A DNA stretch of 38,650 bases, from the NCBI GenBank assembly GCA_963540515.1, contig CAUTNA010000007.1, positions 1 to 38,650 on the forward strand. The letters run 5' to 3'. The translations under genes were made by a program, and so were the position numbers. This stretch comes from JAFGMC01 sp963540515. Its GTDB lineage: Bacteria > Pseudomonadota > Alphaproteobacteria > Rs-D84. The notes under the pieces are model-generated. The model ran no database searches and was not told where the DNA came from. It was given only the letters and a program-made list of their open reading frames with translations. Positions 26,767-34,023 of the stretch are shown here, piece by piece. Each line of letters begins with the position of its first letter. Position 1 is the first letter of the stretch.

Positions 26767-26854
26767 TGGCGGAGCGTATAGGACTCGAACCTATGGACCA
26801 AATAAATCGGTCACAGATTAGCAATCTGCTGCATTACCACTCTGCCAACGCTCC
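26767..26854 (-). tRNA. tRNA-Ser(GCT)
   Basis: Minus strand: acceptor GGAGCGT pairs with ACGCTCC, discriminator G, CCA encoded. The anticodon loop TTGCTAA gives GCT (reads AGY). The long variable arm (GACCGATTTATTTGGTC) confirms class II. Length is 88 nt. Confidence 0.95.
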
Positions 26855-26947
26855 AGTTTCTCAATTCTAAATATTACAAGAATAAAAAGCAAGTTGTTTA
26901 TTTAATAGAAATTAAGTCAACAAATATAAATTTAAATATTTTTACAT

Positions 26948-26987
26948 AAAAAACTTGACAAATAACGGGGGGGGGTAGAATTGTCAA
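26948..26987 (+). promoter_or_regulatory. 40-bp poly-G promoter-like palindrome, copy A
   Basis: TTGACA (26955-26960), a 15-base spacer holding nine G (26967-26975), then TAGAAT (26976-26981). Arms CTTGACAA and TTGTCAA are inverted. The predicted start lies about 24 bases before an AAGGGG ribosome-binding site plus ATG. Copy B at 31142-31181 is almost identical but inverted. Confidence 0.6.
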
Positions 26988-27011
26988 AACTTTTAAAATA
27001 AAGGGGTGATT

Positions 27012-27863
27012 ATGAAGGATTTAATTGAAGAATTAGACGAAAAAATAAAAAATAAAGAAAATATAGAAAAAGAAATAGAAAAATTAAAGAGAATAAAAAT
27101 AGAAAAACAAAAAGAACTCACTATAATAGATAATAAAATTAAAAGAACTCTAATATCTGAAATAATAGATGACATAATAATATATAAATTAAAGAAAAAA
27201 GAATATAAATTACTATTAGATATAGGAATTATAGAAGATTCAATAGAATATATAGAAAAAAGAGAAGAATACGACAGATTAGATGAAGAGATAAGAAAAG
27301 AAATAATAGAAGAAAAAAGAAAAAAATTGATTGAAAAACGAGAAAATTTAGGATTAGAAATATTCTGTATAAAACAATCAATAAGAGCAGATCTAGAAGA
27401 AAAAAGAGGTCTAAAAGATATAAAAAATATAAAAAAAGAAATACAAGAATTGGAAAAAATAATAATAGAAAAAGAAGAAGAATGCAAAAAAATCCGAAGA
27501 GAAATGCATGGAGAAGAGAAGAAAAAAATAGAAGAATTACGTGAAAAAGCAAATAAGATAGAAGTAGAAAAATGGTTAATTTTTGATAAAAAACGATCAA
27601 AAGAAAGAGGAATTGAAGGAATAATAGAAAGAAGAAAAACAGAAATAAAAGAAATGAGAGAAATAGGAATCAAAATTGGAGAACAATTATTACTTTTTAT
27701 ATTAATGACTTCTATTTGCCTTGGTATATCTTATTTACGTGGAGATTTCGAAAATAGATTTTCTTATATTAATAATAAAGAAGTTCAAAAATCTGCAAAT
27801 ACCTTAGATGCAAAAGGATATAGACTAATAGCATCAAAAATTATTAATCAAAAACAAAAATAA
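27012..27863 (+). CDS. Long coiled-coil protein with C-terminal membrane helix, unknown function
   Basis: A 283-residue protein. Residues 1-225 are almost only Glu, Lys, Ile, Arg and Leu in heptad-like order (a long coiled coil); a hydrophobic segment (about 229-250, QLLLFILMTSICLGISYLRG) follows, then a short tail (NKEVQKSANTLDAKGYRLIA). Codons are strongly biased to ATA and AGA compared with neighbours, which suggests recent acquisition or low-complexity evolution. AAGGGG at 27001-27006 precedes the chosen ATG (27012) better than the GTG at 27006. It is downstream of poly-G element A and ends at a hairpin terminator, so it is probably a single-gene unit. Confidence 0.72.
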   Translation: MKDLIEELDEKIKNKENIEKEIEKLKRIKIEKQKELTIIDNKIKRTLISEIIDDIIIYKLKKKEYKLLLDIGIIEDSIEYIEKREEYDRLDEEIRKEIIEEKRKKLIEKRENLGLEIFCIKQSIRADLEEKRGLKDIKNIKKEIQELEKIIIEKEEECKKIRREMHGEEKKKIEELREKANKIEVEKWLIFDKKRSKERGIEGIIERRKTEIKEMREIGIKIGEQLLLFILMTSICLGISYLRGDFENRFSYINNKEVQKSANTLDAKGYRLIASKIINQKQK

Positions 27864-27889
27864 AAAAGGAGGATTTTTCTTCCTTTTTT
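27862..27889. terminator. Terminator between convergent genes
   Basis: AAAAAAGGAGGA pairs with TCTTCCTTTTTT (one G-T) around a TTTT loop. It ends the coiled-coil gene and overlaps the accDA stop region, so it may serve both strands. Confidence 0.7.
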
Positions 27890-29624
27890 ATTCATTATTT
27901 ATTGGACAATAAATTTCAACATCACGGGTCATAGCCAAAAATTTTTCTGCTCTTTTTGTTGCTAATTCTTCAGGATCCAATTTTTCTAATTCTTTTAAAT
28001 ATTTTAAAACACAATTTGATATTATTTCCATTGATGTTTGCCAATCAGTGTGTGCCCCACCTGATGGTTCTGGTATAATTTCATCTATTATATTATACTC
28101 TGCCATATCCCTAGCAGTAAGCTTTAAAGCCTCAGCCGCAATTGCTTTATACTTATTATCTTTCCATAAAATACTTGCGCAAGATTCAGGAGCAATAACA
28201 GAATAAATTGAGTTTTCCATCATCAATACTTTATCTGCTGTTGCAATTGCAATCGCTCCACCACTTCCACCTTCTCCTACATTTACCGCAATATATGGAG
28301 TTTTTATTGAAAGTCCAACAGATATAGAACTTGCAACTGCTTGTGATTGCCCTCGTTCTTCTCCTTCTTTTCCTGCAAAAGCTCCTGCTGTATCAAATAA
28401 AGAAATCAGTGGCAATTTAAATTTTTCAGCCAATCTCATCATTCTTTGAGCTTTTCTGTACCCATCAGGATTTGGCATACCAAATCTGTGTTTTTGACGA
28501 CTTTCTATACTTCTGCCTTTTTCATGTCCAATTATAACTGTTGGAACACCACGCCAAAAACCAATACCACTACAAAGAGCAGGATCTTCTGAGTATAATC
28601 TGTCTCCAGCTAAATAAGTCCAATCATCAACAATGCCATTAATATAATCTAAAAAGTGAGGTCTGTTTTCATTTCTTGCAAGAAGTACTTTATCATAAGA
28701 ATCAGTTTCACCCATTCCTCTGACCTTTTTAGAAGAATCTTCTATAGGTGTTGATATGTTTATAACTTTTGGTTCTTTCTTTTGTTTTGTAAGAACTCTT
28801 AATATTTTCGCAATACTGTCTTTTAACTCTTTTCTATCTACAACCATATCAACCATACCATGATTGTATAAATATTCAGCAGTTTGAAAATCAGAAGGTA
28901 ATTTTTCTCTTATGTTTTGCTCTATAATTCTTCTGCCTGCAAAACCAATACGAGATCCTTTTTCTGCAATATGAATATCTCCAAGCATTGCAAAAGACGC
29001 ACTTACTCCCCCAAAAGTAGGATCAGTTAATAAAACAATATAAGGTATACCAAATTTATGTAATTTATTAACAGCAACTGTTGTACGAGCCATTTGCATT
29101 AATGATAAAATATTTTCCTGCATTCTTGCACCACCACTGCAAGTTACCATTATGAAAGGATTTTTAAGATTGATTGCATGTTCCATACTTTCTATGATGC
29201 AGTTTCCAACACTTCTGCCCATAGAACCCATCATAAATTCACCGTTTAAAACACAAACTGTTGTTTTAATTCCATCAATTTCACCATCAGCCGTTACGAT
29301 TGCATCATCATAACCAGTATCCGTACGAGCTTCTTTCAATCTCTCTTTATAAGAAATCTTATCAATAAAAGTCAGTGGATCATCAGAAATTTTTTGAAAA
29401 GTCATTTTCTCCCATTTATTGGAATCAAATAACAAATCAAATCTTTGTTTTGGTGTCATTATAAAAGCATGACTACACTTTGGACAAATATAATCATTAT
29501 CTTTATAATCTTTATAATAGACTAATTTTCCACAGTTTTGACATTTTATCCACATTAATCTTTTAATTTTTTCATATTTATCACGATTATTATTTTTAAT
29601 TCCTGATTTTTTTCCAAATATCAT
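27888..29624 (-). CDS. accDA: Acetyl-CoA carboxylase carboxyltransferase, fused beta and alpha subunits
   Basis: A 578-residue fusion. The N-terminal AccD part has the zinc ribbon C28/C31 and C47/C50, then MVTCSGGARMQE and VLLTDPTFGGVSASFAM. From about residue 310 it changes to AccA: NRPHFLDYINGIVDDW, PTVIIGHEKGRS, FGMPNPDGYRKAQRMMRLAE, SLFDTAGAFAGKEGEERGQS, GEGGSGGAIAIATADKVLMM, YSVIAPESCASILWKD. The AccA N-terminal helical segment is missing. The reaction carboxylates acetyl-CoA to malonyl-CoA using biotin-carboxyl carrier. No internal stop or frameshift is seen, so this is a true fusion. It follows the IHF-like gene by three bases. Confidence 0.95.
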   Translation of the reverse strand: MIFGKKSGIKNNNRDKYEKIKRLMWIKCQNCGKLVYYKDYKDNDYICPKCSHAFIMTPKQRFDLLFDSNKWEKMTFQKISDDPLTFIDKISYKERLKEARTDTGYDDAIVTADGEIDGIKTTVCVLNGEFMMGSMGRSVGNCIIESMEHAINLKNPFIMVTCSGGARMQENILSLMQMARTTVAVNKLHKFGIPYIVLLTDPTFGGVSASFAMLGDIHIAEKGSRIGFAGRRIIEQNIREKLPSDFQTAEYLYNHGMVDMVVDRKELKDSIAKILRVLTKQKKEPKVINISTPIEDSSKKVRGMGETDSYDKVLLARNENRPHFLDYINGIVDDWTYLAGDRLYSEDPALCSGIGFWRGVPTVIIGHEKGRSIESRQKHRFGMPNPDGYRKAQRMMRLAEKFKLPLISLFDTAGAFAGKEGEERGQSQAVASSISVGLSIKTPYIAVNVGEGGSGGAIAIATADKVLMMENSIYSVIAPESCASILWKDNKYKAIAAEALKLTARDMAEYNIIDEIIPEPSGGAHTDWQTSMEIISNCVLKYLKELEKLDPEELATKRAEKFLAMTRDVEIYCPINNE

Positions 29625-29627
29625 ATT

Positions 29628-29906
29628 TTATCCATTCATTTTTTTTGTTAATTCTTTGCTTGGTCTGAATAAAACAGTTCTGTTTGCCGGCAATTTAACA
29701 ATTTGCTTTGTAATTGGATTAAATCCAGACTTGGTTGCATGTGTTCTTGGTAAGAAAGTACCAAAACCACGAATTTCAATTTTATTATTATTTGCGATTG
29801 ATGTAATCATATCATTTATAACGGAATCTAAAATAGATATAGCATCCGTTGGTCTCATATTACCAAAGCTCACTTGTATAGAACGGGTCAAATCTGATTT
29901 TTTCAT
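29628..29906 (-). CDS. HU/IHF family DNA-binding protein (IHF beta-like)
   Basis: A 92-residue protein with KKSDLTRSI, then DSVINDMITSIANNNKIEIR, then RGFGTFLPRTHATKSGFNP and LPANRTVLFRPSKELTKKMN. The GFGTF turn and the G-x-NP tip are those of HU/IHF arms. The N-terminal K-S-D-L resembles IHF beta (M-T-K-S-E-L), so it may be IhfB, but no IhfA is visible here. It sits directly upstream of accDA on the same strand. A separate HU gene lies at 36794. Confidence 0.88.
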   Translation of the reverse strand: MKKSDLTRSIQVSFGNMRPTDAISILDSVINDMITSIANNNKIEIRGFGTFLPRTHATKSGFNPITKQIVKLPANRTVLFRPSKELTKKMNG

Positions 29907-30009
29907 ATATTATATTATTCTGTTATAAACTAAATAATTCAAGTATAAAAATTCTTTTAGACTTTTCTTTATATTCTTCTTTTTATATACTTAAATAAAA
30001 AGGAAAAAA

Positions 30010-30912
30010 ATGATTAGAACAGCATACGATCATATAAAATCAAACAATATAAAAACAGCAATTCTTGTTTTATTATTTCCAATTATTTTAATAGGCTTAA
30101 TATTTTCACTTGTTTTAATTGTATCAGATATAAACACTGCACTACAGACCGCAGTAAATGTATTTATTCCAACTTTTATTGTATCAATTATTTGGATGTT
30201 TCTATCATATTCTTTTGGCGATTCTATGATCCTAAATATGGCAAATGCTATTAAATGTGATTCCAAAAATAAAGAATATAAAACTATCTTTAATATTCTA
30301 GAAAATTTATCAATATCTTGCGGACTTCCAACCCCTAACCTTTATATTATTGAAAGTAATGCATTAAATGCTTTTGCAACAGGTAGAAGTCCCAAAGACG
30401 CAAGCGTAGTTTTAACAACAGGAATTATAAAAAAATTAGATAAACTTGAATTAGAGGGAGTAATTGCACACGAACTTGGACATATAAATAACAGAGATAT
30501 AAGGCTTGATATGTTGATTGTAACTGGTATTGGTATCACTGTATTTATTGCAGATTTTTTACTCAGAGCAAATTTATATAAACGAAATAACAATAATAAA
30601 GATAATTCAGGCGCTATAATTTTGATGGTATGGCTTGCGTTTACTATATTTAATTTTATAATTACACCTCTTTTAAGAATGGCAATATCAAGAAAAAGAG
30701 AATTTACAGCTGATGCTTTTTCTGCAAAATTAACAAAAAATCCAAAAGCATTAAGCTCTGCTCTTAAAAAAATATCTGAAAATCCAGCAATTGAAACTTT
30801 AGATAAATCTTTATCTGCTATGTGTATTGCAGAACCCAAAGAACTGGTCAGTGATTTACTTGCAACACATCCACCTATTAAAGAAAGAATTAAAAGATTA
30901 AACAGAATGTAA
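30010..30912 (+). CDS. htpX: Membrane metalloprotease HtpX (M48)
   Basis: A 300-residue protein with two N-terminal TM helices (about 16-38 and 50-66), the zinc-protease motif HELGH at 154-158, two further TM helices (about 169-185 and 200-222), and the third-ligand segment KREFTADAFSAK. The C-terminus THPPIKERIKRLN is the HtpX end motif. It degrades misfolded inner-membrane proteins. AAGGAAAAAA precedes the ATG. It is divergent from the IHF-accDA pair. Confidence 0.94.
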   Translation: MIRTAYDHIKSNNIKTAILVLLFPIILIGLIFSLVLIVSDINTALQTAVNVFIPTFIVSIIWMFLSYSFGDSMILNMANAIKCDSKNKEYKTIFNILENLSISCGLPTPNLYIIESNALNAFATGRSPKDASVVLTTGIIKKLDKLELEGVIAHELGHINNRDIRLDMLIVTGIGITVFIADFLLRANLYKRNNNNKDNSGAIILMVWLAFTIFNFIITPLLRMAISRKREFTADAFSAKLTKNPKALSSALKKISENPAIETLDKSLSAMCIAEPKELVSDLLATHPPIKERIKRLNRM

Positions 30913-30979
30913 TTTATACAATAGAGACTATTTAATATAATATTTGAACTGATAGAAGTTAGAAAGAAAAAATAATTCT

Positions 30980-30997
30980 AGTTTAAATAAACTTTTT
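30980..30997 (+). terminator. Weak terminator after htpX
   Basis: Palindrome AGTTTA/TAAACT (AA loop, 30980-30993) followed by four T. Short and AT-rich, so weak. The 30913-31249 gap also holds a 28-codon ORF, poly-G element B and the tRNA-Asp terminator. Confidence 0.35.
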
Positions 30998-31031
30998 AGA
31001 TTTCTTCTAATCAATATCAATTAGTCCATAA

Positions 31032-31118
31032 TTATCTATATTTACAATATCTGTATTTTTTAACTTTTTTATTATAAATAGACTTTAATTTAGATATTAA
31101 TTTTCTTTTATTATCCAT
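31032..31118 (-). CDS. Very small ORF downstream of poly-G element B
   Basis: A 28-codon ORF (MDNKRKLISKLKSIYNKKVK, then KYRYCKYR) with a perfect AAGGAGG ribosome-binding site seven bases before the ATG. Its position relative to poly-G element B mirrors the coiled-coil gene and element A. With one A fewer in the A6 run the frame would instead end KKLKNTDIVNIDNYGLIDID, a better-looking 36-residue end; it may be frameshifted. No family recognised. Confidence 0.4.
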   Translation of the reverse strand: MDNKRKLISKLKSIYNKKVKKYRYCKYR

Positions 31119-31141
31119 AAAACCTCCTTTTTGTTTTATAC

Positions 31142-31181
31142 TTGACAATTCTACCCCCCCCGAATATTTGTCAAGTTTTTT
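31142..31181 (-). promoter_or_regulatory. 40-bp poly-G promoter-like palindrome, copy B
   Basis: On the minus strand TTGACA (31174-31169), a 15-base spacer with eight G (31161-31154), TAGAAT (31153-31148). Arms ACTTGACAA and TTGTCAAGT are perfectly inverted. The total length (40) and spacer length (15) equal copy A although the G-run differs by one. Confidence 0.6.
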
Positions 31182-31213
31182 TATTAAATAAAATTAAAAT
31201 AATAAAAAAATAA

Positions 31214-31242
31214 AAAACCGTTGATCTTAAATCAACGGTTTT
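31214..31242 (-). terminator. Terminator of tRNA-Asp
   Basis: Twelve-base stem AAAACCGTTGAT/ATCAACGGTTTT with a five-base loop; on the minus strand it is followed by a T-run, just after tRNA-Asp. Confidence 0.85.
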
Positions 31243-31249
31243 AAATAAC

Positions 31250-31326
31250 TGGCGGGATTGACGGGGATCGAACCCGCGACCTTCTGCGTGACAGGCAGAC
31301 GCTCTAACCAGCTGAGCTACAACCCC
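31250..31326 (-). tRNA. tRNA-Asp(GTC)
   Basis: Minus strand: acceptor GGGGTTG pairs with CAATCCC (one G-T), discriminator G, encoded CCA. The anticodon loop CTGTCAC gives GTC. D-arm AGCTCAGCTGGTTAGAGC and T-arm GGTTCGATCCC are standard. Length is 77 nt. Confidence 0.96.
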
Positions 31327-31376
31327 AACTTTAGACAATCTATCATTACAAATGATAAAATGCAAGAAATTTAAAT

Positions 31377-31465
31377 TAATATAATTTATTTTTTAATAAA
31401 TTATATTATATCCTTGAGGAGAATATTTATATGGATCAAAATCATGTATATCAGCAATTCCTCAA
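31377..31465. repeat. Structured intergenic region with two hairpins
   Basis: A perfect 14-bp stem TAATATAATTTATT/AATAAATTATATTA with a TTTT loop (31377-31408) is followed by TTGAGGAGAAT/ATTCCTCAA (31414-31465). The second encloses GAGGAG and an ATG followed by 12 codons, so a ribosome-binding site would be sequestered. Could be a small RNA or the 3' structure of the gene at 31479. Confidence 0.35.
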
Positions 31466-31478
31466 TTAATTATTAATA

Positions 31479-32231
31479 TTAAAGAGTTTTCTTTTTATTA
31501 TTTAAAGAAATCATTCTAGAATTATTATTTTGATAAAAATCTAATATTTTTTTTATTTTTTCTATATATATTTCAATATATTTTATATTTTCTCTAAATC
31601 TTAGTTCTCTTATAGAAGGTTCATATGGACTCATATGACCAAGATTCTTATTTATAGAAATTTCTATTATTGGTGTATATACACTTACATAATAATCAAC
31701 CATAAATCCTTTTTTGACAACTCTTTCCCTAATACCGAATGGTATATGTGGTCTTACACACTCAAATGGTATATAATGACCATCTAATCCAGATTTAAGA
31801 AGTTTTATTGCCGACTCTAAAGCATTTATTTCAATTGTTGATAGAACATAATTAGGATTTAATTCTATCTTTTTAACAATCCATTCATAAATATCTTTTA
31901 AATGAGGACTTATATACATATCTTCAAAAATAGTTTCTTTTCTATAAAAAACTTGTGGTTCTATAATTGAAGATTTTAAAATTTTTGAACAAATGTCTAT
32001 TTCATTTCTATTAGAATCATTATCTTCTAATTTTCCAATACTAATTAAATATTTTATATAATTTTTATATTCTCTTAACATATAAGCTTCAAAAAGATAA
32101 ATTTTAAAAACAAAATTAATATCAGAATTATTATCAGATTTTTTTAAATTATTATATTTCTCTAAAGCTAATTCAAATCTATAAAAAACTTCTTCAACTT
32201 TATTACGAAAAAAAATAGGAAAATCTTCCAT
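31479..32231 (-). CDS. Protein of unknown function
   Basis: A 250-residue, mainly helical soluble protein; no signal, TM or known motif. A patch HYIPFECVRPHIPFGIRERV (about 150-170) and ISINKNLGHMSPYEPSIREL look well structured and might mark a conserved surface. It lies just downstream of rnj on the same strand (67-base gap). I recognise no family. Confidence 0.6.
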   Translation of the reverse strand: MEDFPIFFRNKVEEVFYRFELALEKYNNLKKSDNNSDINFVFKIYLFEAYMLREYKNYIKYLISIGKLEDNDSNRNEIDICSKILKSSIIEPQVFYRKETIFEDMYISPHLKDIYEWIVKKIELNPNYVLSTIEINALESAIKLLKSGLDGHYIPFECVRPHIPFGIRERVVKKGFMVDYYVSVYTPIIEISINKNLGHMSPYEPSIRELRFRENIKYIEIYIEKIKKILDFYQNNNSRMISLNNKKKTL

Positions 32232-32298
32232 TTTATTACACTCTTTTTATATTTGTCAAAAAAGATACTATATATTTTTTAAAAATAATCAACTAAAA

Positions 32299-34014
32299 TT
32301 ATCTTAAAATAAAATGTACTACATAGCTTGGAGATTTATCAGAACCAAAAATTCCTCTTATTATTTTATTTGCCTTTACTTGAGCTATTTTTCTTAAATT
32401 ATCTTGAGATTTTCTTTCTGCTTTTCCCATAGAGTCTATTGCTTTTGAAATTTCTATTTGTATATTTTTCATTATTCCAGTCTTATCAGTTTCAAATAGT
32501 CCAACACTTGAGACAATCGGCTTATCCTTCAAATATCCTTTTTTATCAATAATTAAACTTATGAAAATAGCACCAGATGTTGATATTTTTTTTCTGTTTC
32601 TATAAACATCATCATTTAAATTTCTTTCAACTTCACCTTCACTTACAATAAAGCCAGTTGGCACTGTCTCTACAACTTCTGGTTCTTTATCTTTTGATAG
32701 TTTAATTACATCACCATTATTTACAATCATTATATGTTTTGCACCACCTTTTTCCATTGCCATTTTTCCATTTAAAACTTCTGCAATGTATTCTCCGTGC
32801 ATTGGAATAATTGTTTGAGGATGAATTATCTCATAAAATTTTTCAAATTCTGGTCTTCCTGCATGTCCACTTGCATGTAAATTATCTGTATCAAATATTG
32901 TCTTTGTATGTATTCCAAGTTTAGCTAAACTGTTATACAAAAAAGAAACATCTTTTTCCCTTCCTGGTATAATAATAGATGAAAAAACAACAGTATCTGT
33001 TGGCTGTAATTGTAATTCCTTAACCTGTTTTTTACAAAGCCTTGTAAGCATCGCAAATTTCTCACCTTGAGATCCTGTTAAATAAATAGCTTGCTTATTT
33101 GCTGGTAAATCTTTTATCTCTGAAAAAAGATATATATCTTCTTCTTTTAAATAATCAAATTTAATACCCAACTCTCTAAATTCCTGAAGTCCAACATATG
33201 GTACAGGCATAGTATTAGATCTTTCTTTAATACAGGGAATTCTGCCTGATTGTTTTGCAGCATCTGCAAACATTTTAATTCTGGCAATACTACGTGAATA
33301 ACCTGTTACAAAAACTCTGCCTGGGGCTTTTTTCATAATATCCGATAGAGTTTCTTTAACTTCTATTTCAGTTATTTGTTTGTTTGCTCGTTGTGGTGAT
33401 GTTGAATCACAAGCAACTGCTAATAAATTAGGATCTGAGCCAATTTCTTTTAAACGCAGGTAATCTGTTTTATTTTCAATTGGAATTTCATCATTAAATG
33501 TCCAATCTCCTGTGTGTAATATATTTCCTGCGTCAGTTTTTATATAAATCATCTGGGCTTCTGGAATAGAATGGGATACATGAAAGGTTTCAATTTCAAA
33601 ATCACCAATTTTAAAATTATCTCCATTATGATCATAAATTATTAAATCTTTACCTTCTTTTAAATTTATATCCATTGCTTTAAAAGTTCTTTTTATAATT
33701 TCTGCTGGAAATCTTGTCGTATAAATAGGTTTTTTAAATTTACCCCAGATATATTTTAATGCTCCAATATGATCTTCATGACCATGTGTTATAACAAAAC
33801 CAAGAACATCTTTTTTATGTTCTTCTAACCATGAAGTATCAGAATATTTAACATCCCCCGCCCCAACTGTTTCATCAATAAATCCCATTCCACAGTCAAC
33901 AACTAAATACTTTCCATGAAATTTATAAACATACATATTTTGTCCAACATGTTCTAATCCACCAAGGGCAAAAAAATAAACAGAATTATCTGATTTTGAT
34001 TTTAATTTTATCAT
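32299..34014 (-). CDS. rnj: Ribonuclease J
   Basis: A 571-residue metallo-beta-lactamase/beta-CASP nuclease. FFALGGLEHVGQNMYVY opens it, HGHEDH (77-82) is the zinc motif, LHTGDWTFND gives the next ligand, and the beta-CASP part has AVACDSTSPQRA, GRVFVTGYSRSIARI and IYLTGSQGEKFAML; HASGHAGRPEF and IIPMHGEYIAE complete the site. The C-terminal dimerisation domain is shorter than in Firmicutes. RNase J does 5'-to-3' and endonucleolytic RNA decay and rRNA maturation in many alphaproteobacteria. It begins nine bases after alaS, so probably co-transcribed. Confidence 0.95.
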   Translation of the reverse strand: MIKLKSKSDNSVYFFALGGLEHVGQNMYVYKFHGKYLVVDCGMGFIDETVGAGDVKYSDTSWLEEHKKDVLGFVITHGHEDHIGALKYIWGKFKKPIYTTRFPAEIIKRTFKAMDINLKEGKDLIIYDHNGDNFKIGDFEIETFHVSHSIPEAQMIYIKTDAGNILHTGDWTFNDEIPIENKTDYLRLKEIGSDPNLLAVACDSTSPQRANKQITEIEVKETLSDIMKKAPGRVFVTGYSRSIARIKMFADAAKQSGRIPCIKERSNTMPVPYVGLQEFRELGIKFDYLKEEDIYLFSEIKDLPANKQAIYLTGSQGEKFAMLTRLCKKQVKELQLQPTDTVVFSSIIIPGREKDVSFLYNSLAKLGIHTKTIFDTDNLHASGHAGRPEFEKFYEIIHPQTIIPMHGEYIAEVLNGKMAMEKGGAKHIMIVNNGDVIKLSKDKEPEVVETVPTGFIVSEGEVERNLNDDVYRNRKKISTSGAIFISLIIDKKGYLKDKPIVSSVGLFETDKTGIMKNIQIEISKAIDSMGKAERKSQDNLRKIAQVKANKIIRGIFGSDKSPSYVVHFILR

Positions 34015-34023
34015 TTTATACCT

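Noticed and set aside
26993..27673. Minus-strand 226-residue Ser/Phe-rich ORF opposite the coiled-coil gene
   Set aside because: Shadow of the repetitive K/E/I codons on the plus strand; no ribosome-binding site or family features.
30342..30839. Minus-strand 165-residue ORF opposite htpX
   Set aside because: Fully inside htpX, which has all catalytic motifs in the plus frame.
26988..31141. Composite transposon bounded by the two poly-G inverted repeats
   Set aside because: The segment holds core genes (accDA, IHF-like, htpX) and no transposase or integrase, and no target-site duplication was seen; promoter-like elements fit better.
31171..31365. Minus-strand ORF of 64 residues covering tRNA-Asp
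   Set aside because: It is a translation of the tRNA gene and its terminator (GVVAQLVRASACHAEGRGFDP is the usual false peptide from tRNA sequence).
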